The notes beneath the pieces were generated by a model, which saw only the letters and a program-made list of their open reading frames with translations, ran no database searches and was not told the origin of the DNA. The position numbers and the translations under genes were made by a program. A stretch of DNA of 46,329 nt from Oscillospiraceae bacterium (GTDB taxonomy: Bacteria > Bacillota > Clostridia > Oscillospirales > JAAYXM01): NCBI GenBank assembly GCA_017421025.1, contig JAFQME010000027.1, forward strand, positions 1 to 46,329, in the 5' to 3' direction. Of the stretch, positions 10,370 through 17,130 are shown in pieces; the first letter of the stretch is position 1, and each line of letters starts with the position of its first letter.

Positions 10370-10398
10370 ATTTTACAATGTTTTCTAAACCACGTCAA
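10370..10398 (-). promoter_or_regulatory. promoter of the degV gene
   Basis: Minus-strand TTGACG (10393-10398), 17-nt spacer and TAAAAT (10370-10375). The start codon is 27 bp downstream of the -10. It lies back to back with the promoter of the DUF1836 gene. Confidence 0.7.
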
Positions 10399-10427
10399 GA
10401 GTTTTTAAAAAACTTGTGACAGGTTTC

Positions 10428-10456
10428 TTGATTTTTGTTGTCGGGTGTTGTATAAT
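10428..10456 (+). promoter_or_regulatory. promoter of the DUF1836 gene
   Basis: TTGATT (10428-10433), 17-nt spacer and TATAAT (10451-10456). Transcription would begin near 10463. That leaves a leader of only about 11 nt before the ATG at 10474 and excludes the upstream in-frame ATG at 10459. Confidence 0.72.
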
Positions 10457-10473
10457 AGATGCAGGTGATATTG

Positions 10474-10992
10474 ATGAAACAAACAATGTTGGATGGAATT
10501 GAAAAATTCTCGTTGCCCCGTTATCATGAGATCCCGGATGTTGGGCTGTTTTTGGAGCAGACGACAAAGTATATCTCCGGGGCGCTTGCGCCGTTGTGCG
10601 GAATTACGATCACATCTTCCATGATTAGTAATTATGTGAAGAAAAAACTCATTGTGAATCCGGTGAAAAAGCAGTATAGCCGTGAGCAAATTGCATATCT
10701 GATTTTTATTGCAGTCGCCAAAAGCGTGCTTTCTTTGGAACACATTCAGGTTTTGATTGATATGCAAAAAGCGAGTTATACCGCTGAGGAGGCATACACA
10801 TACTTCTGTGAAGAACTTTGCAATGTTTTGCACGTGTCTTTTGGAATTGAACAGGAGTATCGGAAAATCGGAATGCACAACAGCGAGCAGAAGAATATCT
10901 TGCGTAATACCATCATTGCGGTTGCAAATAAGATTTATTTGGAAAAAGTGCTGACAGAATGGACCAAAGAGAATACCGAAGAGGAAGCCTAA
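10474..10992 (+). CDS. DUF1836 domain-containing protein
   Basis: A 172-residue protein. Residues 5-110 match my memory of DUF1836: an N-terminal helical region with ITSSMISNYVKKKLI, which resembles a MerR-like helix-turn-helix, then KQYSREQIAYLIFIA. It is probably a cytoplasmic DNA-binding regulator, but target and signal are unknown. The start at 10474 is preferred over 10459 because the latter would lie upstream of the predicted transcription start; AGGTGA at 10463 serves as ribosome site. The gene stands alone between a promoter and a terminator. Confidence 0.82.
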   Translation: MKQTMLDGIEKFSLPRYHEIPDVGLFLEQTTKYISGALAPLCGITITSSMISNYVKKKLIVNPVKKQYSREQIAYLIFIAVAKSVLSLEHIQVLIDMQKASYTAEEAYTYFCEELCNVLHVSFGIEQEYRKIGMHNSEQKNILRNTIIAVANKIYLEKVLTEWTKENTEEEA

Positions 10993-11017
10993 ACTGGATG
11001 TTCCGTAAACAACGCAT

Positions 11018-11055
11018 AAAAAATGTTGCAATACTGATGTATTGCAACATTTTTG
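11018..11055. terminator. bidirectional terminator
   Basis: A perfect 16-bp stem (11019-11034 with 11039-11054) around loop TGAT, with A-rich and T-rich flanks. It separates the DUF1836 gene (plus) from the minus-strand Cys-rich gene ending at 11070. Confidence 0.9.
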
Positions 11056-11069
11056 TTCTTTTTCTAACA

Positions 11070-11291
11070 TTATGACTCAGGATCAATCGAAAAGTCTTCG
11101 GCAGAAAAAGTGCCACGGTGCAAATATCCCGGTTGAGCGGGGAGTCGCTTGGTCGGATCATACAAATAGCGGAAGCATTTTTGGTCCAGCGAGACCACAC
11201 CACGTTTTTTACAAACCGCTTCAGTTTCGTCGATTTGGTGGCAGTGTGCACAGAAACGGCAGCATGGATCAATGTCGGAATCATATCGCAT
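11070..11291 (-). CDS. small Cys-rich protein, probable zinc-binding
   Basis: A 73-residue protein with PCCRFCAHCHQ near the N-terminus, then VCKKRG and KCFRYLYDPTKRLP. The Cys spacing and the YDPTKR motif are like small conserved clostridial proteins of unknown function. The ATG at 11291 is preferred because GAGGG lies 5-9 bp upstream; a GTG three codons earlier (11300) would overlap that site. It lies 46 bp downstream of ylbJ on the same strand and is probably co-transcribed. A single zinc site is inferred from four or more Cys/His residues. Confidence 0.7.
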   Translation of the reverse strand: MRYDSDIDPCCRFCAHCHQIDETEAVCKKRGVVSLDQKCFRYLYDPTKRLPAQPGYLHRGTFSAEDFSIDPES

Positions 11292-11337
11292 GTAAGACAC
11301 CCTCTTTCCAATGTTATTACCAGTATACCACAGGGTG

Positions 11338-12396
11338 TTAGCGGTTTCCAGTCCTTTTTTCGGAAAAGAGGAGGAGCATGCAAAAACTCAATATTGCCAC
11401 AGCGGTGACTGCAAGACCCGGCCAGTTTGTTTGGCCGTGCAACCAGACCGCACTTGCAGGGATGCTCTGGGGGAAAAACTGCAAGAATCCTCTGGTCAGT
11501 AAAAACGAGGTTGCCGCATGCGAGAGCTTTCCTAAAAAATACGGAGTAAGCGAAAGATCTGTTTCGGAGAGAAGTGCCGCAGTTTGCGCATGAACGGAAA
11601 TTCCGCCGAAACCAAGCAAAACAGAGGCGATCAACATAGCAGTGTGCGGATTGAAAACCGAAGGCTGCAGTGCGGCAATGCCTGAGGTGAGTTCAAACAG
11701 ACCGGTACAGACAGCTCCGACAATTCCGTCGTGAGGGAGCATGTGTGTCATGTGTAAAAGCTCGGTCAACACTGCAAAAAAGATGATAAATGCACAAACA
11801 TTCACCATTGTCATTGCGGCTGTTTTTACAGCGGTGCAGAATGTGGGGGCAAATCCGGCGTCTGCTTCCTCTACAAACAGGCACTTTTCGGTTTCGTTTG
11901 TGCGAAACCGAAGAACCAATCCGATCAACCATGCGGACAGCCAGTGAATGACAAGTAAGATTCCGCCGATTCTCATACTGCCAAACACCCCGCAGCCAAC
12001 CGCCCCCAATACAAATGCAGGACCGGAATTGTTGCAAAAAATCAGAAGATGTTCCGCTTCCTGTTTTGAAACCTTGCCATTTTGATAGAGTGAGCGAACA
12101 CAGTCAGCTCCGATGGGATATCCGCCGATCATACCCAAAAATAAAGCGGATGCCCCGTCGCCGCTCAAACGAAACAAACGGGACATAAGTGGAACCGCAA
12201 ACTGTCCAAAACGATTGGAGACCCCGCTTTGATTCATGAATGTGCTGAGGACGAAAAACGGAAAAAGCGAGGGAATTACAACCTGGCAACAAAGCGAGAG
12301 TGCATTGCGTACCGCATCTGCACTTTCTTGCGGAAAGGCAACCAAACCAAACGCAAGAAAGACCGTTGCGATGCAGGAAAGAAGTGCTTTTTTCAC
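11338..12396 (-). CDS. ylbJ: YlbJ-like nucleoside-recognition (Gate) domain membrane protein
   Basis: A 352-residue integral membrane protein with about eight hydrophobic segments. It carries IPSLFPFFVLSTF early and the conserved FLGMIGGYPIGA and FCNNSGPAFVLGAVG motifs of the nucleoside-recognition/Gate family, as in YlbJ, a B. subtilis sporulation membrane protein. The transported or sensed ligand is not established. The start is taken as GTG 12396, with AAGGGG 12 nt upstream; an in-frame TTG at 12408 sits directly against that site and is less likely. In many Clostridia ylbJ sits near coaD; here they are about 10 kb apart. Confidence 0.83.
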   Translation of the reverse strand: MKKALLSCIATVFLAFGLVAFPQESADAVRNALSLCCQVVIPSLFPFFVLSTFMNQSGVSNRFGQFAVPLMSRLFRLSGDGASALFLGMIGGYPIGADCVRSLYQNGKVSKQEAEHLLIFCNNSGPAFVLGAVGCGVFGSMRIGGILLVIHWLSAWLIGLVLRFRTNETEKCLFVEEADAGFAPTFCTAVKTAAMTMVNVCAFIIFFAVLTELLHMTHMLPHDGIVGAVCTGLFELTSGIAALQPSVFNPHTAMLIASVLLGFGGISVHAQTAALLSETDLSLTPYFLGKLSHAATSFLLTRGFLQFFPQSIPASAVWLHGQTNWPGLAVTAVAILSFCMLLLFSEKRTGNR

Positions 12397-12467
12397 AATA
12401 AAACCCAACCCCTTTCGAACTTACAATAACTTATGCGATAATGTGTGTGAGAAATGCAGAAAAACAT

Positions 12468-12495
12468 TTGAATTTAGAGAAATCTGTGTTACAAT
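12468..12495 (+). promoter_or_regulatory. promoter of the rlmB-era-mutS2 operon
   Basis: TTGAAT (12468-12473), 16-nt spacer and TACAAT (12490-12495). The rlmB start is 36 bp downstream. It lies in the 135-bp divergent gap with ylbJ; no equally clear minus-strand promoter was seen there. Confidence 0.6.
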
Positions 12496-12531
12496 AAAAG
12501 TGAGGTAGTTTGCCAGAAAAGAGGATCAGAA

Positions 12532-13299
12532 ATGAAGCAGAGATTTGACTCACAACCAACCAATACACAAATGATCGAAGGTCGTAATGCGGTGCACGAA
12601 GCGTTGCGTGCCGGGCGTGTGTTGGACAAGGTGTTTTTATCTCGTACAGATGATGACAGTATGCTCGGTTTCCTCGGTGCGAAAGCCAAGGAAGCGGGTG
12701 CGGTCGTCATTCGTTGCGATAAACGGAAACTGGATCAGATGAGTGAGACCGGATCGCATCAAGGTGTGATCGCCTTTGCTGCCGCACGTGAATATGCCAC
12801 CATTGAGGATGTGCTCGCCCGTGCGCAAGATTCAGGCCGTCCGCCATTGATCGTTATTTGTGATGAGATCTCCGATCCGCACAATCTCGGTGCTATCATC
12901 CGTTCTGCAGAGGCAGCGGGAGCGCATGGTGTCATCATCCCGAAACGCCACAACGCAGGGCTTACCGCAGTGGTGGAAAAGGCGAGTGCGGGTGCTTTGG
13001 AATACATGCCGATTGTGCGTGTCCCCAACCTGGTCGCTGCAATGGAGACCTTGAAAGAAAAAGGCGTTTGGATTTATGGAACAGGTCTTGGTGCGACCAG
13101 TAACCTGTTTGAAACCGACCTGACCGGGCCGTGTGCAATCGTAATCGGCTCAGAAGGGGATGGGATCGGTCGCTTGGTCGGCGAGCATTGTGATTTTATG
13201 ATGGAAATTCCCATGTTGGGACAGATCCAATCCCTCAATGCATCCGCTGCGGCGGCAGTGGTTTTGTTTGAAACCGTGCGTCAACGCACAGCAAAATAA
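12532..13299 (+). CDS. rlmB: 23S rRNA (guanosine-2'-O-)-methyltransferase RlmB (TrmH family)
   Basis: A 255-residue SPOUT methyltransferase. The N-terminal substrate-binding part begins IEGRNAVHEALRAG. The knotted catalytic domain shows the three SPOUT motifs: SDPHNLGAIIRSAEAAG, VIGSEGDGIG and IPMLGQIQSLNASAA. RlmB methylates the ribose of a guanosine in the 23S peptidyl-transferase region (G2251 in E. coli). Length is normal. Related TrmH paralogues differ in target, so the exact base is inferred. It opens an apparent operon with the membrane protein, era, recO and mutS2. Confidence 0.92.
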   Translation: MKQRFDSQPTNTQMIEGRNAVHEALRAGRVLDKVFLSRTDDDSMLGFLGAKAKEAGAVVIRCDKRKLDQMSETGSHQGVIAFAAAREYATIEDVLARAQDSGRPPLIVICDEISDPHNLGAIIRSAEAAGAHGVIIPKRHNAGLTAVVEKASAGALEYMPIVRVPNLVAAMETLKEKGVWIYGTGLGATSNLFETDLTGPCAIVIGSEGDGIGRLVGEHCDFMMEIPMLGQIQSLNASAAAAVVLFETVRQRTAK

Positions 13300-13318
13300 G
13301 AAGAAACGAGGAGCGAAC

Positions 13319-15475
13319 ATGGCAGGCTTTGATCCCAATCGCAATGATGAATATTCGGTCAGCAGTATCCTGCGCGAAATCAACGAACAATCGAATCCTT
13401 CGGCGGCTGTGGACGCATTCAGTTTAGAAGAGATTTTGTCGGAATTCGGCTCGCAGTCAACCTCTGTGACAACACCGGAGACCCCTTCTGTCAAACAACC
13501 GGTTTCGCAGAAAGAACAAAAGCCGAAACCCAAAGAAAAACCGGTCAAAACACGAAAAGAGAAGCCGGTAAAAATGCCAAAAGAAAAACCTGTGAAGGTA
13601 CCAAAAGAAAAACCTGTGAAGGTGCCGAAAGAACAACCGGTCAAAAAAACCAAAAAGAAAACAAAAAAACAGCTGAAATCCGAGGCGACCGTGCGTAAGG
13701 CACACCGTGTCAATCCGGAAGAAGCCAGAAAAAATATGCGAGAGCATTTCGGTCCGCAACAAGATCGAATGCCCAAAAAGAAAAAACAGAACACTCAGAA
13801 AGCATCAAAACCGACAGTTCGTCGAATGGGGCCGAGTATTTCGCCGCAGGAATATGTTGCAACCCGTAAGGGTGCTGTGCGGCTTCGTGGTGTTTGTGCG
13901 GTCATGCTCTTCCTCAATGCGCTGGCATTGTTCTATCTTTGCTTTGCAGCGAACTTGCACATTCCCATTCCTGCGCAAATCACATTTGAAAATGGCGTGG
14001 AATTACATCACTTTCTTGTTTTGGGGCTTTCTGCGCTTGCTGTAACGATTGGTTTTCCGGTCGTGTTTGCAGGCGTTCGGGAAGTGTTGAAACTGCGCTT
14101 GGGACTTTCTGCGGCAGTCATGTTTACGCAGCTTGCAAATCTCGCCCATGTCGTATTTAATTTGCTTTCTCCGGCCGAAACACTTCAAAAACCGTATGCG
14201 CCGGTTGCGGTGTTTACCTTGTTTTTTGCGGTGTTTGGAATGTGGAAACGTGAGAATGCCTATCTGCGTTCTGCTAAGGCGGCTGGTATGAGCAAAGAGC
14301 CGCTTGGTATTTATTCCAACGAATGGTATCACAATATTAATATCATCAAGCAGCCTGTGCGTGATGACCGCAGTTTTGCCCGTCATTTGGAAAGCGAAGA
14401 TAAGGTGGAGCTGACTTGGAATGTGCTTGCGCCGCTCGGAATTGCAGCAGCCTTGATTTTCTCGGTCATGGTGGGGATTGTCTCCCGTGATTGGAATCGA
14501 TTCTTCTGGACCCTTGCTGCAGTTTCGTGTGCAGCAACTCCGTTTGTCGCAATGTTCGGATTCTCAACGCCGTTTGCAATCTTGTCCCGCCGTTTGTCAC
14601 GTGTCGGATCTTCACTTGCGGGCTGGTATGCGGCAGATCTTCTTTCTGGAAGACAGAATCTTATTGTGCGTGACAGCGATTTATTCCCGAAAGGTGCGGT
14701 GTCGTTTAATGGGATTCGTATGCTGGGCTCCTTCTCACTTGAACAAGCCCTTTCGTATGCCACCAGCATTTTCAAAGAAGCGAATAACGGGCTGTTCCCG
14801 GTGTTTTATGAAGAACTCAAGAGTAAATTCGGCCGTCTTGTCCCTGTGCGGAATATGCGCCATTACGAATACGGTGGGGCAGAGGCTGAATTGGAGGGAA
14901 ACCTGGTCTATGTCGGTACCGGGAGTTTCATGACCCGTATGGGTGTGCACCTCGGGGCGGAACGTGATGCGAAAAATGTGGTATTTATTGCCATTAACGG
15001 AACTGCGGCGGCGCTCTTCCAAATGAAGTACCGTGCAAACGAAGAAATCCGTGAGTCGTTGTTTGATGTGCTTGATGCGAAGATTACTCCGATTTTAGCG
15101 GTTGTAGACTTCAATCTTGTACCGATGATGGTGGAGGAAATCTTTGATTTGCCGCAAAACTCCCTTGAGTATCCAAATATCGAAGAACGTTTGGATCTTG
15201 CAACCGAAAGTCGTTATTTGGATCATGACCCGTGTGCATTTGTGACCCGCAGCGGCTTTGTCCCGTTTGCAAGCTGTGTGCTTGCGGCGAAACGTCTGCG
15301 TCGTGTCACCGCACGGAATGCGCTTCTGACTGCGCTGTGCGTGTTCTTTGGGCTTGCTGTGATGTTCTGCTTGGCGTGGATCGGAAATATCTATGCAAGT
15401 TCCCCGTATCATATATTCTGGTATCAGTTGTTGTGGATGGTTCCCGTACTCATGCATTCACAACGTGTAAAGTGA
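13319..15475 (+). CDS. degenerate P-type (P1B-like) ATPase membrane protein with Lys/Pro repeat tail
   Basis: A 718-residue protein. Residues 1-180 are disordered and highly charged, with SVSSIL and SLEEILSEFG near the start and five KEKPVKxx octads (72-111). Eight hydrophobic segments follow: about 187-210, 231-255, 262-283, 292-308, 369-388, 395-421, 665-690 and 697-712. The order copies a P1B ATPase. CAATPFVAMFGFSTPFAI sits where M4 (CPC...TP) should be. IVRDSDLFPKGAV replaces DKTGT, AEAELEGNLVYVGTGSFM matches the nucleotide-domain VGN region, and ILAVVDFN replaces TGDN. No TGE or GDGxND is seen. ATP hydrolysis is therefore unlikely. The ATG at 13319 follows GAGGAG. Its role is unknown. 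Confidence 0.75.
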   Translation: MAGFDPNRNDEYSVSSILREINEQSNPSAAVDAFSLEEILSEFGSQSTSVTTPETPSVKQPVSQKEQKPKPKEKPVKTRKEKPVKMPKEKPVKVPKEKPVKVPKEQPVKKTKKKTKKQLKSEATVRKAHRVNPEEARKNMREHFGPQQDRMPKKKKQNTQKASKPTVRRMGPSISPQEYVATRKGAVRLRGVCAVMLFLNALALFYLCFAANLHIPIPAQITFENGVELHHFLVLGLSALAVTIGFPVVFAGVREVLKLRLGLSAAVMFTQLANLAHVVFNLLSPAETLQKPYAPVAVFTLFFAVFGMWKRENAYLRSAKAAGMSKEPLGIYSNEWYHNINIIKQPVRDDRSFARHLESEDKVELTWNVLAPLGIAAALIFSVMVGIVSRDWNRFFWTLAAVSCAATPFVAMFGFSTPFAILSRRLSRVGSSLAGWYAADLLSGRQNLIVRDSDLFPKGAVSFNGIRMLGSFSLEQALSYATSIFKEANNGLFPVFYEELKSKFGRLVPVRNMRHYEYGGAEAELEGNLVYVGTGSFMTRMGVHLGAERDAKNVVFIAINGTAAALFQMKYRANEEIRESLFDVLDAKITPILAVVDFNLVPMMVEEIFDLPQNSLEYPNIEERLDLATESRYLDHDPCAFVTRSGFVPFASCVLAAKRLRRVTARNALLTALCVFFGLAVMFCLAWIGNIYASSPYHIFWYQLLWMVPVLMHSQRVK
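13532..13651 (+). repeat. five tandem 24-bp coding repeats (Lys/Pro octads)
   Basis: Each 24-bp unit encodes an octad of the type K-E-K-P-V-K-x-x, in residues 72-111 of the degenerate P-type ATPase-like protein. The third and fourth units are nearly identical at DNA level, consistent with recent slippage; the outer copies have drifted. The resulting tail is strongly positive and extended, which could bind acidic lipids, nucleic acid or wall polymer, but this is inference. Confidence 0.85.
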
Positions 15476-15484
15476 GGATCTGTT

Positions 15485-16372
15485 ATGGAAATCAAACGAG
15501 CGGGTATGATTGCAATCGTCGGACGCCCGAATGTAGGGAAATCCACCTTAATCAATGCTCTGGCAGGGGAGAAGGTTGCAATCGTTTCCAATAAACCGCA
15601 AACCACACGAAACCGTGTGTGCGGCATCATCAACCGTGATGGGGTTCAGTATGTATTTATGGACACTCCGGGTTTGCATCAGGCAAAAACACAGCTTGGC
15701 GAGTATATGGTCAAGGTGGTCCGGGAAACCGTGAGTGATGTGGATGCAGCACTTCTTTTGGTTGAGCCTGTGGCACGGATCGGGAAGCCGGAAGAAGTCC
15801 TGATTTCACGGATTGAAGCGGCACGTGTTCCGGCGTTTTTGGTTATCAATAAAATCGATACGGTGGACCCGATGCAGCTGCTGGAGGTCATTGAGTGTTA
15901 TCGAAAACGCTTTGCCTTTGCGGGCGTACTTCCCATCTCAGCGCAAAACGGAGATGGGGTAGATCTCATTTTGCCCGAACTTGCACCGCTCATGCCGGAG
16001 GGCCCGCAGCTGTTTGAAGAGGGCTTGGTTTCTGACCAACCCGAACGTCAAATGATTGCCGAAATCATTCGTGAAAAAATGCTCATGCTGCTCTCGCGTG
16101 AAGTGCCACACGGTGTTGCTGTGGTCATCGAACGCTTCTCGGAACGTGATAACGAAATCATCGATGTGGATGCGGTCATTTATTGTGAGCGTGAGAGTCA
16201 TAAAGGAATCATCATTGGAAAACGTGGCGCCATGCTCAAAGAAATTGGGGCACAGGCACGTGCGGATATCGAAGCATTTATGGGCACCAAGGTGTATTTG
16301 CAAACCTGGGTGAAAGTGAAAGAAAACTGGCGTGATAACCTCGCCATGATCCGTAATTTCTCCTACGAATAA
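15485..16372 (+). CDS. era: GTPase Era
   Basis: A 295-residue ribosome-assembly GTPase. It has the G1 loop GRPNVGKS (13-20), switch region KPQTTRNRV, G3 DTPGLH near 60 and G4 NKID near 122. The C-terminal KH domain (VIYCERESHKGIIIGKRG, near 225-245) binds the 3' end of 16S rRNA. It promotes late 30S maturation. Length is normal. It starts 9 bp after the preceding stop with a GAGGATC ribosome site, so translation is probably coupled to the ATPase-like gene. Confidence 0.97.
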   Translation: MEIKRAGMIAIVGRPNVGKSTLINALAGEKVAIVSNKPQTTRNRVCGIINRDGVQYVFMDTPGLHQAKTQLGEYMVKVVRETVSDVDAALLLVEPVARIGKPEEVLISRIEAARVPAFLVINKIDTVDPMQLLEVIECYRKRFAFAGVLPISAQNGDGVDLILPELAPLMPEGPQLFEEGLVSDQPERQMIAEIIREKMLMLLSREVPHGVAVVIERFSERDNEIIDVDAVIYCERESHKGIIIGKRGAMLKEIGAQARADIEAFMGTKVYLQTWVKVKENWRDNLAMIRNFSYE

Positions 16373-16384
16373 GGGGGCAAAACC

Positions 16385-17119
16385 ATGCACGAAACAAAGC
16401 GGGGTCTGGTTCTGCGTGAGGTTGCATACCGTGAAGCGGATATGATGCTTACGGTACTCACCGAAAGCGGAGGAAAGGTTTCGGCAGCAGCACGGGGAGT
16501 GCGCAGGAAAAACAGCAAACTCTCTGCTGCGGTGCAGTCTCTTGCGTTTTCGGAGTTTTCATTTTATGAAAACGGCGGACGTGTCACAGTCAATGAAGCG
16601 GAGCCGATTGAACTGTTTTTTGAACTGCGTTCGGATTTGGTCAAGTTTGCACTTGCTTCTTATTTTGCAGAACTTTTGGAGGTCACGGCGGATGCCGAGG
16701 TGGAAAACCCGGAACTCATTCGCTTGGGGCTGAACAGTTTTTATGCCCTTGCAAAACTGCAAAAAGACCCCCGCATCATCAAAGCCGCTTTCGAAATGCG
16801 AATTGCGAGATATGCAGGGTATGCACCTGTTTTGGATCTTTGTCCTGTTTGCGGGAATACTGCACGACATCCTGTTTTTTCATTGGAAACCGGAACACTT
16901 TACTGTGCGACTTGTCCAAAAGTTGGAAAGACAATTCCGGTAGATGAGGGCGTGATTGCAGCACTTCGGCATATTCTGTACGGCGATCTCAAAAAACTCT
17001 TTTCGTTTCGTATGGAGGAGAGCGGGATTCAAACGCTCGCAACCCTTACAGAAGGTTATTTGCTGGAGCATTTTGAACGGTCATTTAAGACACTGAGCTT
17101 TTATCACGGCTTGGTGTGA
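16385..17119 (+). CDS. recO: DNA repair protein RecO
   Basis: A 244-residue recombination mediator. The N-terminal OB fold begins KRGLVLREVAYREADMMLTVLTE, which is characteristic. A zinc-finger region shows CPVCG and, after about 20 residues, CATC. RecO works with RecR and RecF to load RecA on single-stranded DNA gaps coated with SSB. It lies directly downstream of era, a common pairing in Firmicutes, with an 11-bp gap to mutS2. The ribosome site is AAGGGGG. Confidence 0.95.
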   Translation: MHETKRGLVLREVAYREADMMLTVLTESGGKVSAAARGVRRKNSKLSAAVQSLAFSEFSFYENGGRVTVNEAEPIELFFELRSDLVKFALASYFAELLEVTADAEVENPELIRLGLNSFYALAKLQKDPRIIKAAFEMRIARYAGYAPVLDLCPVCGNTARHPVFSLETGTLYCATCPKVGKTIPVDEGVIAALRHILYGDLKKLFSFRMEESGIQTLATLTEGYLLEHFERSFKTLSFYHGLV

Positions 17120-17130
17120 GGAGAACATAA

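Noticed and set aside
12397..12467. ylbJ promoter in the divergent gap
   Set aside because: Only weak -10-like sequences occur on the minus strand with no matching -35.
13532..13651. 24-bp repeats as a CRISPR or non-coding array
   Set aside because: The period is a multiple of three, there are no spacers, and the units encode regular octads in frame with a long gene.
13319..15475. Calling this gene a functional copper or cation P-type ATPase
   Set aside because: The DKTGT, TGE, TGDN and GDGxND motifs are all missing, so an active pump cannot be supported.
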